A DNA stretch of 64,000 nt from Ianthella basta. Taxonomy: Eukaryota > Porifera > Demospongiae > Verongiida > Ianthellidae. A program made the translations under genes and the position numbers. The notes beneath the pieces were generated by a model. The model made no database searches and had not been told where the DNA came from. It worked only from the letters and a program-made list of their open reading frames with translations. Positions within the stretch are counted from its first letter, which is position 1. Each line of letters starts with the position of its first letter. The stretch lies in assembly GCA_964019415.1 (NCBI GenBank), contig OZ025886.1, positions 1,971,884 through 2,035,883 of the forward strand, in the 5' to 3' direction. Below, piece by piece: positions 1 to 11,493 of the stretch.

Positions 1-1293
1 CTAAAATTAGAGACAGCGTCGGGTGTTCAAGGGATAATTATGGTTTCATGCTATGGCTTCACTCGGGTACACTCCCAAAACAGAGCAAGAACAAGCCATA
101 CAAGCAAAATAATGCAAACTTGGGCCCTCTATACTTCACTCATAGTATTGCCGCTCTACTGACGACATTGTGCAGCTACCAGGCGCGGGAGGGGGGTAGA
201 TAGTATCTAACTTGTATGGCCTTGACAACTTGTTAGTTATACATAGCCATGCACCTTGCACAAAGACACTTGTACGCCTTCGGTGTGTCACAATTAATTG
301 CAACGTGATGGGAATATAATGCCACTATTATAACAAACATGTTCGTCATAGAATTTTAGACATAGCAATCGACCACGCGTCAATGGTTTCAGGGATTTCA
401 CAATGTAAATCTGCATGCACTTTTATGAGCCTAGATGCTATTCTAAGCTATATAAGGCCAGCTGTAGTATTATAGGGTTAAATTATTAAGGATGTTGATC
501 ATGTGAATGGCCAGATGAAATAACAAGTCAAAAATTAAATCATTATAAAGAAAGTTCATTGTGTGCTAGTTATAGTGAGATTAAGTAGCTATAGCTATGG
601 CTACATACACCATTCCTACTGCATACCTACGTGCTGCATAGATCACTGGCTGTGTATTAATTCTGTTTAACATCTCATCTTTCACACACTACTTCCCATG
701 CATACCAGAAGCTAGCCTAATAATGTTTATCATAATATTCATGCTATGTTGTATATATCCTGATAGTATATTCTTTCGCTATCAATATTATTTGGTGGAA
801 TTTGTAATTTGGTGCATAAATAGGTCCAAAGCCAATGAATGTCTCTGAATGCATTGATCATGTATAGCTATCTTTTTATTATAGTGTGTTCAAGTGACCA
901 CATTATGTAAAATAGCTACATATACAAATATATGGTGTAAGTATGTGGTTCATTCACATGATCTTTAATGCATGTTGTCAGATTGTTTTGTGCGGTTCTA
1001 TATAGTTCACGCCCCTCTAGTTACTGCGGCATTCTTGGCAAGGTAATATAGTTAGTCTCTTGCATGTGAAGGCACCATACGATCACATGCCTGTACTACC
1101 TGACAAGCCACAAGAAAGCTGTAGCATGCATCAAGCGTGTATTCCAGTGGATTCCTGTACGTAAACTTCCTAAACCACAACATTTTTGCTAAATATAGCA
1201 TTACATCATTGCAAGCCAAATATAGTACATTGCATCATAAGCCACAAGAATGGAGCTGTTACATAGTGCAGCATTCCACATGTAGTCACAGGT

Positions 1294-1612
1294 CATTGCC
1301 ACTGAGCCTGGCTTCTTCTAGTGCTCTGCAGAAATAGTTGCACATTGATGATATTCAGCATTGTCCTCTTTTCACAATATATAGTTTAAAGACAGCCCTG
1401 CCCTGTTATGTGTGGTTATTTTGAAGGTGTCCTTCACACTGGTGCATTTCCTCCAGAAGATTATTAGTCTTTTGCTCAACTCTGTCAGCATATACTATTG
1501 TAGGAAGTTTCAGTGTAGAACTCCCTCACATGCAGAAAGAGCAGGAGGGCATTGAGTCTCATTCCAAACAGATCCGTTCTAGCCAATTCATCTGTCAGGC
1601 CCCTGAGTGAAC
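1294..1612 (-). pseudogene. Decayed 3' fragment of a TPR-like family gene (copy A)
   Basis: The sequence aligns base by base with the 3' half of the TPR-like coding exon (about 2734-3090), including the stretch encoding the ALEEARLSG-type end and the FGMRL region. Indels and frame breaks remove any long reading frame. It lies about 1.1 kb downstream of the intact gene at 2681-4168 on the same strand. It is probably an older dead tandem copy that was already present when A and B duplicated. Confidence 0.8.
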
Positions 1613-2338
1613 TGTCATTCTGTCAACATTTGCTTGGGTGTGATCATGCACCTACTGTTTACAAAGGGCTACCTACAGCTGAGGATGTGATGCAATTGCT
1701 ATGATGTCACTAGTTGGGGTAGTCCTACCTTGTCCCCGTATTACTACTGTAAATCTGGGTTGGGATTGGTAACTACTGGTAGGTCACAGCCACATTGCAC
1801 ATAAGTGATTTGAGGATCTTCAGTGTGGCATCCTTGGCAGAAGGGTATAGTTTTATTATTAATAAGAGCATTATGATAATGAATGAGAAGTATTGTTTTG
1901 ACGCGTGAAAGACTGCGAGCGCACACAATCACACATGCCCATATTACCTAACAAGCCACAGGAATGCTATAGTACTATTATAGTGTGCATCCAAAACCAC
2001 ATAACTTGCAATAGCATTACATCATCGCAAGCCAAATATGGTATATAAGCCACAATAATGTAGATGTAGTGTAGTACAGCAGTCCAGCTAACCACATGTA
2101 GCCTCATACCCAGTCCTATTACTAATTAATAGGGACTACTCCCCACCTTTCAAACAGAAGTTGGAATGGAAATAGGGACTGGGTGCGAGGCTAAACCACA
2201 TGCCAGTCAGCCTTTCCGTAATTCCATCACACATGCACTGCATACACATCTCCGTTACATTCTGACTATAGACAACCACAGAGGGCTTTGTCAGTTGCTG
2301 TGTGTAAGACTGTGTCTGAATTGAACCAGGTGAGAAGT

Positions 2339-2403
2339 TAGTCAGGCATCGCGTGACCCCTCCTCGTGCCTTCCGCGAGGAGGGGTCACGCAACACCTGA
2401 CTA
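2339..2403. mobile_element. 65-bp TAGTCAGG TIR mini-element (copy A)
   Basis: The element consists of little more than two inverted termini. It starts TAGTCAGGCATCGCG and ends with the inverted counterpart ...CACCTGACTA. It is flanked by a perfect 9-bp direct repeat GTGAGAAGT (2330-2338 and 2404-2412). The termini match those of the RecQ-bearing element at 12901-14282. Confidence 0.9.
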
Positions 2404-2680
2404 GTGAGAAGTAGCATGAAGAGTGCTAGAGTTTTGAATCCGATTTCTAGCTATATGCCCCATGCACCTTGAGTTGTGTTTCTTACCACTAACTGCGACT
2501 ATGATTGCGACTTGTACTATGCCGTAGTTACATTAATACTACATGTACACATTGATATATATAATTATACTAATTAACTATACAGAGAATACACATATCA
2601 ATATAATAGTTGAATACAAAGTTGAATAAAATGATGAAAGACAGAATCAGTCACTGTATGAAGTATAAGAGTGCTACTGT

Positions 2681-4168
2681 TTAGTCAAAGGGCACATCTT
2701 GGGCTTCCTTTTCTATCTCCCTCACAAGGTTTTCATCGCCACTGAGCCTGGCTTCTTCTAGCGCTCTCTCCATTCGGCCATTTTCTCTGAAAAACTGTGC
2801 AGAAATAGCTGCACAGCGGTGATATTCAGCATCATTCTCATTTTCATAATATAGCTTACGCACACTGTAGAACCCTGCTCTATCGTATGCGGTTATTTGA
2901 GGGTGTCCTTTACACTGGTGCAGCTCCTCCAGAAGATTATCAATCTTTCGCTCAAGCCTATCAGTATTTTGGGAGGTTTCAGCATAGAACTTCTTCACAC
3001 GCAGAAAGAGCAGGAGGGTATTGAGTCTCATTCCAAATAGATCAAGTCTTGCCCATTCATCCGTCAGTTCCCTGAACTGTCTCAGCGCTTTATCTGCGTA
3101 GTACTCTACCATTTTAATCACTGGAAATGACAGAGTATGACATTTCATATGGGCATCATAGATCCACCGTCCAATTGTCACTGTGTAACAGGGTGTGAGG
3201 AAGAAATTGGTAGGGTCTCCATTCTCCATTTCATCATAGAATGCCTTTACAATGTTGTACGCCTTTGGTAAGTCATGTGGTCTGTATGCCCATGCAAGAG
3301 CATAATTCTTCATAGCACGCGCTAAAATCCAGTCTGGGCTATGCGGAGCAAACTGCGTTTGCAGCAGGTCCCACTGCTCCTCCATATAGGAAGCAGTTTC
3401 TGGAGTACTGATGACACCAAAAGCCAAACCAGCCACCTTTATCAGAGGGTCTTGGCCCTCTGCTGCCTTAAGTTCAGACCATACAATATGAGAACACCGC
3501 ACATTGTTCCCCAGCAGTTGACGAAACTCACAATACTTCGTACGAAACATTTCTGGGTAGTGCACATGGCTCATGAGTTCCCGCATCTGTAAAGACGAAA
3601 TGACAATCATTCTTAGGCCCAAACCAGGGAGCACTAACTGTTCGTTTTCGTTGCGCCCCGTTGCGCTCTGTGGTCGCAGCGTCCATCGTCCATCCTCTGT
3701 GTCATGTGGGTCACGGGGCGCTTCCTGAACTTGGCGTTCACCATCGTACCCAGTGTGACGATCTTCTTCGTCGCCAGAGGAGGTATCTTCGTAATCGCCC
3801 GCTGCATTAGGAGATAGAAGTGGCTGCCTTCCCATGACAAGTTCAGCGTTTCCATCCCCCCATCCCTGCTCAGAAACACCTGCGAACAAATTTCAAAGCA
3901 CTAATTTAGCACATGTCCTGTTGAGTGGCTAAACTGCAGTTAGCTAGCAAGTTAGCTGACTACGGAGGAAGATCTAGAAGCTTCACATGCCCGTTAACTA
4001 TTTGATGGCTACGGCTAGTAGCTATGTCGAAGAATGTTAGTGAAACTAAAAGTCACTTTGCCATTCAAGTGATGTCTACAACGCTGAAACCCATTAACTG
4101 AGAAACTGTGTGATCAACATTTACTGTATGTATACTGTAGACCTACCTTTAGCTACGTGTTCTTCCAT
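2681..4168 (-). CDS. TPR-like alpha-helical family protein A, two exons
   Basis: I do not recognise this family. Exon 1 (4168-4147, 22 nt) encodes MEEHVAK and ends at a GTAGGT donor. Exon 2 (3879-2681) follows a TTCGCAG acceptor. The phase-1 junction gives 406 aa. The upstream extension of the exon-2 reading frame is intron, so the start at 4168 is preferred. The N-terminal 75 residues or so are acidic and low in complexity (ending in a run rich in D and E). The rest is predicted helical, with family-constant blocks such as GVISTPETASY, NYALAWAYRPHDLP, TNFFLTPCYTVTIGRWIYD and YDRAGFYSVRKLYY. The C-terminal AEYHRC...ENGRMERALEEARLSGD resembles a TPR helix pair. No signal peptide or membrane segment is seen, so it is probably cytosolic. 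It lies directly downstream of GGT-A on the same strand. Confidence 0.9.
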
Positions 4169-4240
4169 AGATTCTGATTCTTCCCTTCGGTTACAGAACT
4201 ATTCGTCTCTTGTAAAAATTGATTTATCGGCGTAAACACC

Positions 4241-4248
4241 TGACGTCA
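4241..4248. promoter_or_regulatory. CRE-type palindrome upstream of TPR-like A
   Basis: A perfect TGACGTCA lies 73 bp upstream of the ATG at 4168. The same octamer occurs upstream of paralogs B, C and D. It is the consensus site of CREB/ATF bZIP factors; binding here is inferred. Confidence 0.6.
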
Positions 4249-6929
4249 CAACTGGCCGGGAACGCCCAAAATATGGCCGATCGCGACTAGCTTCTTACGT
4301 ATACACACTCTCACAAAATATATTATGCAATTGTGAATGGAGAACTCACACTATATATTCACAATTAGGTTTATAATTGTATAATTATAGCTGTTCTTGT
4401 AAATGTATGTGCATGATGTAGCTAATTGAAAGGCTGCACTGAAAGATGTAGCAAAATGTGACAGCGAGACAGCTAGCTATCAAGCTAAGTAGCCAGCTAG
4501 CTATAGCTATGAGATGTACCTACCTACCTTAAACCTAACTATATGTAAATACACACATACTGCAGTATAAAACTGATGAATAAGAGCAACAGTTTCACAT
4601 TGGGGTGGAATCCCCAATTTGGGCTAGTGCTGTCAGTGCTGGCTGTGGTAGGTGGCGTAGTAGTGCAGATGAGACACTGGGTAGCCTTAGTGCAGGCAGA
4701 GTCGCACATGCCACCATACTTTCGCACATCAGAGTGTGCTTGGAATATGCCACTGACAGCCAGGATGCTCTGCACACTACTGCTTGCTTGGCCTAAACCT
4801 TCATACATCGGTTGGTTGTGTATTGTCACATTCTGCAAAGCTTGCAAGATTTCACACGGAAAGACTGGAACTGCAGAGTTTGCACCCATGCTCATTTCCA
4901 CATCCTGAATAATGATTTGTTCATCACTGTCCAGTTTAGCATACACTCTGGGCTGACATGTTGCATCCTTAGCAGATTTGCTCCTAGTTAGGGTGTAGAA
5001 CATTGTCTGCAAGATGAGAAACAATCATTTATGAATAAAAACAACTCTACAGCTATGATTGTGCAGCAAAGTATATCACCTCCTCCATTAGCACAAGACA
5101 TTTGGTTGGTCCTACATATGATCAGATCTCTAATGATCATGAGCTCATATATATCAACTCTTACCATGCAGTACAAAGTTGCTGCAAAGGAGATCAAGGG
5201 CATGACCTATACATCGCCAACATTGAATATAATATATATGTACTGCATGTATTAAAACTGTCATGGCTTCCTACTTGCCTAGAATGGGTATTTGTAATGC
5301 AAGGTTGTGAACATGCCATTTTCAATTATAGTAGTGGAAAAAATATGTGTATCAGAGGCAGGAAATCTGGATATATTCCACCAAAAGATTATACTTGAGT
5401 AGTATGGGATGTGATGTCATCTCATTTACTTTGACGTTCAGGCTACGAATGATAATGGAGCACACACTTTGGCTGAGTAATAAACAATGCAGTGCAGAGG
5501 CTGTAACTGCTTCTAAGTCTAAGGATGCCTATGAACTTCATACAATAAAGAAGTGGGCTATAATAACCTGCTTCTAAATTGATGCGCATGCAGGTGACTA
5601 CTAATATCAGTCATGCAATATATGCAAGAACCTATACATCCATTCACTAACCTGTCCAACAGCTGGTGGAATCCTTGTACCACCTGCTGCACCTGTCACC
5701 AACTTAAAGTCACCATTACTGTCAACAACAACTGTTGGACACATAGCTGACAGCGGCCGTCTGCCTGGATGAATCTGATTGTAACGAAATCTGTTATCCA
5801 AGGAAAATGCATCCATGTCATTGTTCAGTATGACTCCAGTTGATGGAGAGAGGAAACCACTACCGAAGTAGTCATTAATGCTGGAAGTCACTGAGACAGC
5901 CATTGTAGGTGTGACAACTGATAGGTGAGTGGTTCCCAGATCATCATCTGCTTCTCCCATTTCAAAGTCGTAGTATGATAGGTCGTTAGCTGGTCTAGCT
6001 TTAGCACCATTTCCATTCAGTTTAGCAAGTATTTCTCTTATTTTCTCCTCTGCCGCTTGTGGACTCTATAATGAGAGAATAGTAGTGTTGACTGTTGCAT
6101 GTGTTAATGTGTGCATATATACATGTAAATTCATTTACTTAATTGCAGGAATGCATGTGCTGTTCATGTAGCACTGTAATGTGAAGAATTATTATATGAA
6201 GATAGTCCTTACCACATTAGCATTCGTGTTACCAACTTCACTGTCTGGGTCTCCGAGGAGCATGCGATGGGAAGCAGCAAACTTGGCAGCCTCAGTTAGA
6301 TAGTGATAGACATTGTCCTCTGAACTAACATTATTAACCTTTCCTATTTGAAAAGGGAAAGAAACATTCTGATAAGATCCACAAGCATGTATTTCATCAC
6401 GCATACAATATAGAGTAAAACATTCGAGGGGCAAAGTTTTTGTGGATTTCGTGGATGAGTTCTCAACTGCAAAAATTGTGCTCATAAAACTTAGCAGAGT
6501 TTATGTATTTTAGATCGTGTCTTTGTTCAAAGCAACTGTTCAGGTACCACATTTCTTCTCCATTATTTCAGCACAGTCAGTGCAGATCAGAAGCTGACAG
6601 ACCCCCGAGGTGACTTCGCTAGAGACATGCTGTTGTCAGTAACCTCTGCAGAAAATATGGAAGCGAAGCACATGCAGATTGAACAGCAGCCTACCATGAA
6701 GATGAAGAGGAAATTATACGGTAAGTTCACTGCCAAACAGAAGGCTGAGATAGCTTTACAAAGGTGGCTGTGTATGGATGCATGCTTGATTGAATTTTTC
6801 TTGTCTATGCAAGTCAGCATGATGAGCAATACCAGTTGCAGTAGCTAATGGCAAACATCCCATTATCCCTCCTTTCCTTCTGCTTCTGGCAGTCAATTAA
6901 CTAAATGTTAGCAAAATAAAACAGACTGA

Positions 6930-7250
6930 TCACCACTTCTGTTGTTGCCTTATCAGAGAGTGGTACACAGAGTCGTATACATAGACTTCTCCATCCTTAC
7001 TCCCAACAGCTGATGCTACAATCCATGCAGTGGTCCCAGCAACTGTGGATTGCTTGAAGTTGATCCTTGATGTACTTACCAATTGCATGAATCATAGATT
7101 GCAAAAGAGTTGACTGCAGACCATCCAGCCAAGGGAACTGCTGCTTCGATCATGATCAGCAGACGCTGGGCAAAGTTGATGTGGAGGTCTGATAACTTTG
7201 CATCATTGACAATGCTGTCCTTGTCACATGCAGCAACACAACCCCCCTGC
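6930..7250 (-). pseudogene. Frameshifted transposon protease-like relic (copy A)
   Basis: Within GGT intron 3 the minus strand shows three peptide blocks in shifting frames: KLSDLHINFAQRLL, then FPWLDGLQSTLLQ, then WIVASAVGSKDGEIYVYDS. From memory this order resembles the C48/Ulp1-like domain found in proteins of invertebrate DNA transposons, where a His normally precedes the Trp. Here that position reads Ala. Frameshifts and the missing His indicate a dead remnant. The family assignment is tentative. Confidence 0.4.
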
Positions 7251-7706
7251 AAACAGGATCTTCAATTCTTATCTTCTTTTAATGGCTGGCTCTTCCTGGT
7301 TGGCTGCAGCTGGCTTATCCTTCTTGTGTGCTTGACTTGGTGTAAGGCATGCTTCACTGTTAAAATTGTGGTGTGACCATCACACCAGTCAGTGCATACA
7401 CCAAGGGTGTGATCAGTCACACCATTACTTTAGTGTGACATTCACACTGACACCAGTATCCACACTGTCATGTCATTTTTAATAGATTAAGAGACTTTGA
7501 AGTAATTCATAACCAAATTAAAGATGACAAGGGTATATTTGGAATCCTATACAAGGGGAAGTTCTATGCAAGCTATCTAAGTACATACATAGCTACCCAG
7601 GACACAGCTTAGCCTGATAGTATGTTGTGTACAGTGGGAGGAACTCCTCAGGCTAAGTATGCTATATACTAGTGCAGTTTAATTGTACCGTTAGGTACTT
7701 TGTGTT

Positions 7707-8675
7707 GCAGGGGATGCCATTTCCCTGGTGAAGTTCACTGGGGCACCAGATGCCCAATGTTTACTAGGGGATGCCGTATTCTCTGGTGAAGTTCACTGGG
7801 CATCACATGCCCAATGTTTGTAGGGGGGATGCCATATTCCCCGACGACGTTCACTGGGGCACCAGATGCCCAATGTTTGCAGGGGATGCCATATTCCCCG
7901 GTGAAGGTCACTGGGGCACCAGATGCCCAATGTTTGCAGGGGATGCCATATTCCCCGGTGAAGTTCACTGGGGCACCAGATGCCCAATGTTTGCAGGGGA
8001 TGCCATATTCCCCCGTGACATTCACTGGGACATCAGATGCCCAATGTTTGCAGGGGATGCCATATTCCCCAGTGAAGTTCACTGGGGCACCAGATGCCCA
8101 ATGTTTGCAGGGGATGGCGTATTCCCTAGTGAAGTTCACTGGGGCACCAGATACCCAATGTTTGCTAGGGGATGCCGTATTCCCCAGTGAATTTAATTGA
8201 GGCACCAGATGCCCAATGTTTGCAGGGGATGCCATATTCCCCGGTGACGTTTACTGGGGCACCAGATGCCCAATGTTTGCAGGGGATGCCATATTCCCCG
8301 GTGAAGTTCACTGGGGCACCAGATGCCCAATGTTTGCAGGGGATGCCATATTCCCCGGTGACTTCACTGGGGCACCAGATGCCCAATGTTTGTAGGGGAT
8401 GCCATATTCCCCGGTGAAGTTCACTGGGGCACCAGATGCCCAATGTTTGCAGGGGATGCCATATTCCCCGGTGACTTCACTGGGGCATCAGATGCCCAAT
8501 GTTTGTAGGGGATGCCATATTCCCCGGTGAAGTTCACTGGGGCACCAGATGCCCAATGTTTGCAGGGGATGCCGTATTCCCCGGTGAACTTAATTGGGGC
8601 ACCAGATGCCCAATGTTTGCAGGGGATGCCATATTCCACGGTGAAGTTCACTGGGGCACCAGATGCCCAATGTTT
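7707..8675. repeat. 57-bp minisatellite in GGT-A intron, about 17 units
   Basis: Tandem units of about 57 bp begin GCAGGGGATGCCATATTCCC and end GCCCAATGTTT. Each unit contains short self-complementary segments (GGGGATGCC, CCCCGGTGAAG, CACTGGGG). Because 57 is divisible by three, several frames on both strands stay open for more than 100 codons, but these carry no conserved protein signal. Some units have the variant AACTTAATTGG in place of AAGTTCACTGG, which gives an internal order that can be compared with copy B. Confidence 0.95.
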
Positions 8676-8990
8676 CCAATGTTAATTATGCAAATTTCAT
8701 GCAACCATGACCTATAATGGTTGCATAAAGTATAATAGTATATCACAATTTGAGATCGCAATCATGCACTGCCAGGTGGATCACAAGTTAGTGCATGCAA
8801 CATGCTCAGTGCTTGCATGACTTGCCATTGTGTACACTTACAATTTTATCACCTGTGAATATATAATATACACTCTATAAAAGCATGGGCTGTTTTGCTG
8901 CAATTTGCATGGGTCACTAGCCAGACAGTTTCTAGGGAGGAAGTCTTCAGTTACTTACAAATTCTGGTGCAGTGAGTACTTGTTACTCCT

Positions 8991-9723
8991 AAACCCCTTT
9001 CACATGGACCCAAAAATGCGGGTCAAATCCAGGTCAAATCTGCAATTGACCCAGATGTACATCTTTCACACTTGCGAGTCAATCCTGGATATAATCTGGT
9101 TCAAACCCTGCCCCCGACCCTGGGTCGAATCCGGATTAAAGATGACGGAAAGAAGAGCAGACAAAGATGCAACGTGGCGTGATGTCAAAGTTAAAGCTCT
9201 GCTGGAGATATGGTCGTTGGAAGTGATACAGGTGCAGCTTTTGGGGGCCTACAGGAACAAAGCGGTGTACCAGAGCATCATGGATGCGCTGGAATTCCGC
9301 GGGATTAAGCGCAACGTAGCCCCGGAGTGCCTTTCAACTGCAGCTGCGTTGATAACACGCCTGGAGAGAAGCGCCGCTGCAGTCAACAGTCTCTCCTGGT
9401 CCACGAGCTTAAAGGCAAGTGCCACCAGTTGCCGGTGAGCTATCCTGCACCTTCTAGTGCGTCGGACTTGAGCACACCTTATACGGAACCACAAAATGAG
9501 GAGCAGAAACAATACCTCTGCACGTATCAATGCCATTTTGCTTACACAAGCAAGAAAGCCGACGAAGGCTACCCGGTGCCAGCATGTTGACACGCCATTT
9601 TACTTACATTACCCTTGCCGCTCGCGAGGCCCATGTGAAAACAATCTGGGTTCAACACACTTCCGTTCGGGTGAATCCGGATTCAACCCGAATTACTTGA
9701 CTGTTCCATGTGAAAGGGGTTTT
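8991..9723. mobile_element. TIR element with a Myb/SANT-like remnant (copy A)
   Basis: The termini are AAACCCCTTTCACATGGA and its inverted match ending at 9723. Imperfect inverted similarity extends further inward. Inside, on the plus strand, an open stretch reads DATWRDVKVKALLEIWS...IQVQLLGAYRNKAVYQSI, with the Trp and hydrophobic spacing of a Myb/SANT-like trihelix domain as found in Harbinger-type transposon proteins. No transposase is visible, so it is probably non-autonomous. The target duplication is unclear. Confidence 0.7.
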
Positions 9724-10773
9724 AGACTACATGAACCATGCAATTCATGTTATGCATTTCTGAACACTGCACTCACTTGTTACAATCCCCAAGAAAATTG
9801 CTAGTGCTGATCCTCCATAGGGAGCAGGAGCAGTGTACACTTCATACCCTGAGCTGCTATCATATGAAAAGTTGAAAGGAACTCTCGTTCTCACTTGATA
9901 AGCTTCAAGGTCCTGTGCAGAAATAATATCTCTCATCAACCCCCTACAGGAGGCTGGATTCAATGCACAAGCACTGTTGATGTCATGTGTGAGATTGGCT
10001 GCTACTGTGCCATTGTAAAACTCATGAAACCCATTGTTAACAATTGCCCTCAAGGTGTTAGCAAGCTCTGGTCTTGGAGGAATAGTGTCTCCCTCCTCTA
10101 TATACTCTCCATTAGGCTGCAACAATGACCTGCAATGTCAGGATGTGTACAGTATAAATGAAAGGAGGGAACAGTATCACCACAAATTGTGAATGTATAA
10201 TTCTGATGATCTGAAACATGCACGGCCATGGCATGCAAGGACAATGAATGTTAGTTTATGCCCACTTACTAATAAAGTAGGTATGAAAATGCACTGCAAA
10301 CTACGTATTGCAACAGTTATAATGCATACTTACTTCAGATTTCTAAACCAAGAGGAGTTTTGATGGCTGTGGAATGTGCCAGTATTATCCGTTAGGCTAC
10401 ACTTAATAGCACTCAGAAAATGATTTGACGGTGTAAATCCTTCCTCTGCATGGCGGATAGCATCTTTAAATAGAGCCATTCTTTTTTCCACATTGTCATT
10501 GCTGAACATGTCCAAAGCCACTTTCATTCCTCTCAGTTCTCCAGGTACAGTAATGGATGATGGCCCTGTATTTTGATGTGAAATGAATGATATAATTACA
10601 CACTCCATTAAACATTAGTATTTATTCTATTGCATAATAGCAGCACATGTTATGCTAGTGCTGTGTCATCAATTCTTCCATGCTCGGATGCCATTCCATT
10701 TCCATAACGCTGAATTGTTCTAAAACCTAAAATAATTAAAGCTTTGTAACTTGTAAAGACTCATTCAGTACTG

Positions 10774-10885
10774 TATCCGCTCTAAAAAAATCGTCATTCT
10801 AATTTTTGCCAGGGAGAAAATCTGCTTAAGTGTACTCTGATCATGACGAATTTCCAGTCTCTCTAATATTCGTCATGAACAGGAA
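10774..10885. mobile_element. Truncated TIR element at the duplication breakpoint
   Basis: The left terminus TATCCGCTCTAAAA and about 110 bp of the element found complete at 56580-57088 are present. The right half is missing and unrelated sequence follows. The segmental duplication therefore ended inside this element. Confidence 0.75.
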
Positions 10886-10997
10886 ATACTGGAAATGTTT
10901 ATTACTGCGTACATATGAGTTCAGTGTTAAATTAAGGCTTCGTTACTCTTGTTACAACTGCATGGGCTTCGCTGTCGTACGCATGCAAGGTTGTAGT

Positions 10998-11065
10998 CCC
11001 AGCCCACTTCCGGTCGCCATTTTTTGACAAGGGGCGCGGCAGCCCTTTTGCGGAAGTGGGCTGGG
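10998..11065. repeat. Short inverted repeat related to the TAGTCTCG elements
   Basis: Arms CCCAGCCCACTTCCG (10998-11012) and CGGAAGTGGGCTGGG (11051-11065) enclose about 38 bp. The arm sequence recurs in the termini of the elements at 13262 and 13321. The outer TAGTC end is present only on the left (at 10994), so this is a partial member. Confidence 0.6.
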
Positions 11066-11493
11066 TAACGGATAGCAATTAAATTAAGGTTTGTGGTCGG
11101 AAAACGTGCTCACTAGGAATTAGCTGGTATTTTATTTTAGTGACACCAACCGATACACCGTACTGCCCCTAGCTGCTCACAGTAGTCGAAGGTGAGTTTA
11201 CTACCGCGCGTAATTAGTGATCGGCTCAGCCAGGGCATTTGAAGTGCCGTCCCATTCCTCTTTCAAGATTTCGGTGTAGCTAGCTATTTGGGTCGGGTAC
11301 AATTTCGGACGACCAATACAATAGATAGGGGCCTGTGCAGTCTATCAGAAAGCCACTACTCACACTTTCGTCCTTTGTATCAGCTTGTTTTATAATCTCC
11401 TTTGGTTTTCTTTGCGTTTGGTAAGATCGACTCGCCAGTAAATTAGAGCGCTGTTCGGCTTGCGACAGGATGTTTATTATAGCTATAAAATGG

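Larger units (their letters stand above)
4539..10565 (-). pseudogene. Gamma-glutamyltransferase copy A, lacking exon 1
   Basis: Five exons match GGT-B: exon 2 10565-10334, exon 3 10129-9777, exon 4 6343-6213, exon 5 6065-5652 and exon 6 5006-4539. All have GT-AG borders and keep frame. Exon 5 carries the GGT autoprocessing and nucleophile motif (LGTTHLSVV), NNDMD and GAAGG. Exon 6 carries the C-terminal SDVRKYGG region, a Ser/Thr-rich stalk and a hydrophobic tail. Exon 1, which in B and C encodes the signal segment, GGG loop and the substrate-binding Arg (DARVVAP), is not found anywhere up to the NLR gene. Similarity to B ends at 10885 inside intron 1. Without exon 1 a working enzyme is unlikely, so I call it a 5'-truncated copy. 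A read-through ATG at 10608 would give an intronic N-terminus of about 14 residues. Confidence 0.85.
1..10885. repeat. Segmental duplication, copy A
   Basis: This block is near-identical to 44807-56690. The offset is 44806 at the left edge and grows to 44818 by about 2.3 kb through two small indels. It holds a TPR-like gene (2681-4168) and a GGT lacking exon 1 (4539-10565), plus shared transposons and a minisatellite. The two TPR-like proteins differ at only about 3 residues in 402, so the duplication is recent. The left limit lies at or beyond the window edge. The right limit is at about 10885, inside a small TIR element, where similarity stops abruptly. Confidence 0.97.

Noticed and set aside
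6627..6848. Small plus-strand frame (RKLYGKFTAKQKAEIAL) conserved in A and B
   Set aside because: Conservation only reflects the recent duplication. There is no supporting domain or splice context.
7735..8443. Long frames with repeated GIPCKHWASGAPV-type peptides on both strands
   Set aside because: They come from the 57-bp minisatellite, whose unit is divisible by three. Several frames are open at once on both strands, and the array is intronic with variable length.
7707..8675. Regular repeats resembling a CRISPR array
   Set aside because: Units are directly tandem with no unique spacers, and the setting is a eukaryotic intron.
10330..10608. ATG at 10608 as the true start of GGT-A
   Set aside because: The upstream codons are the intron sequence preceding the exon-2 acceptor seen in copies B and C.
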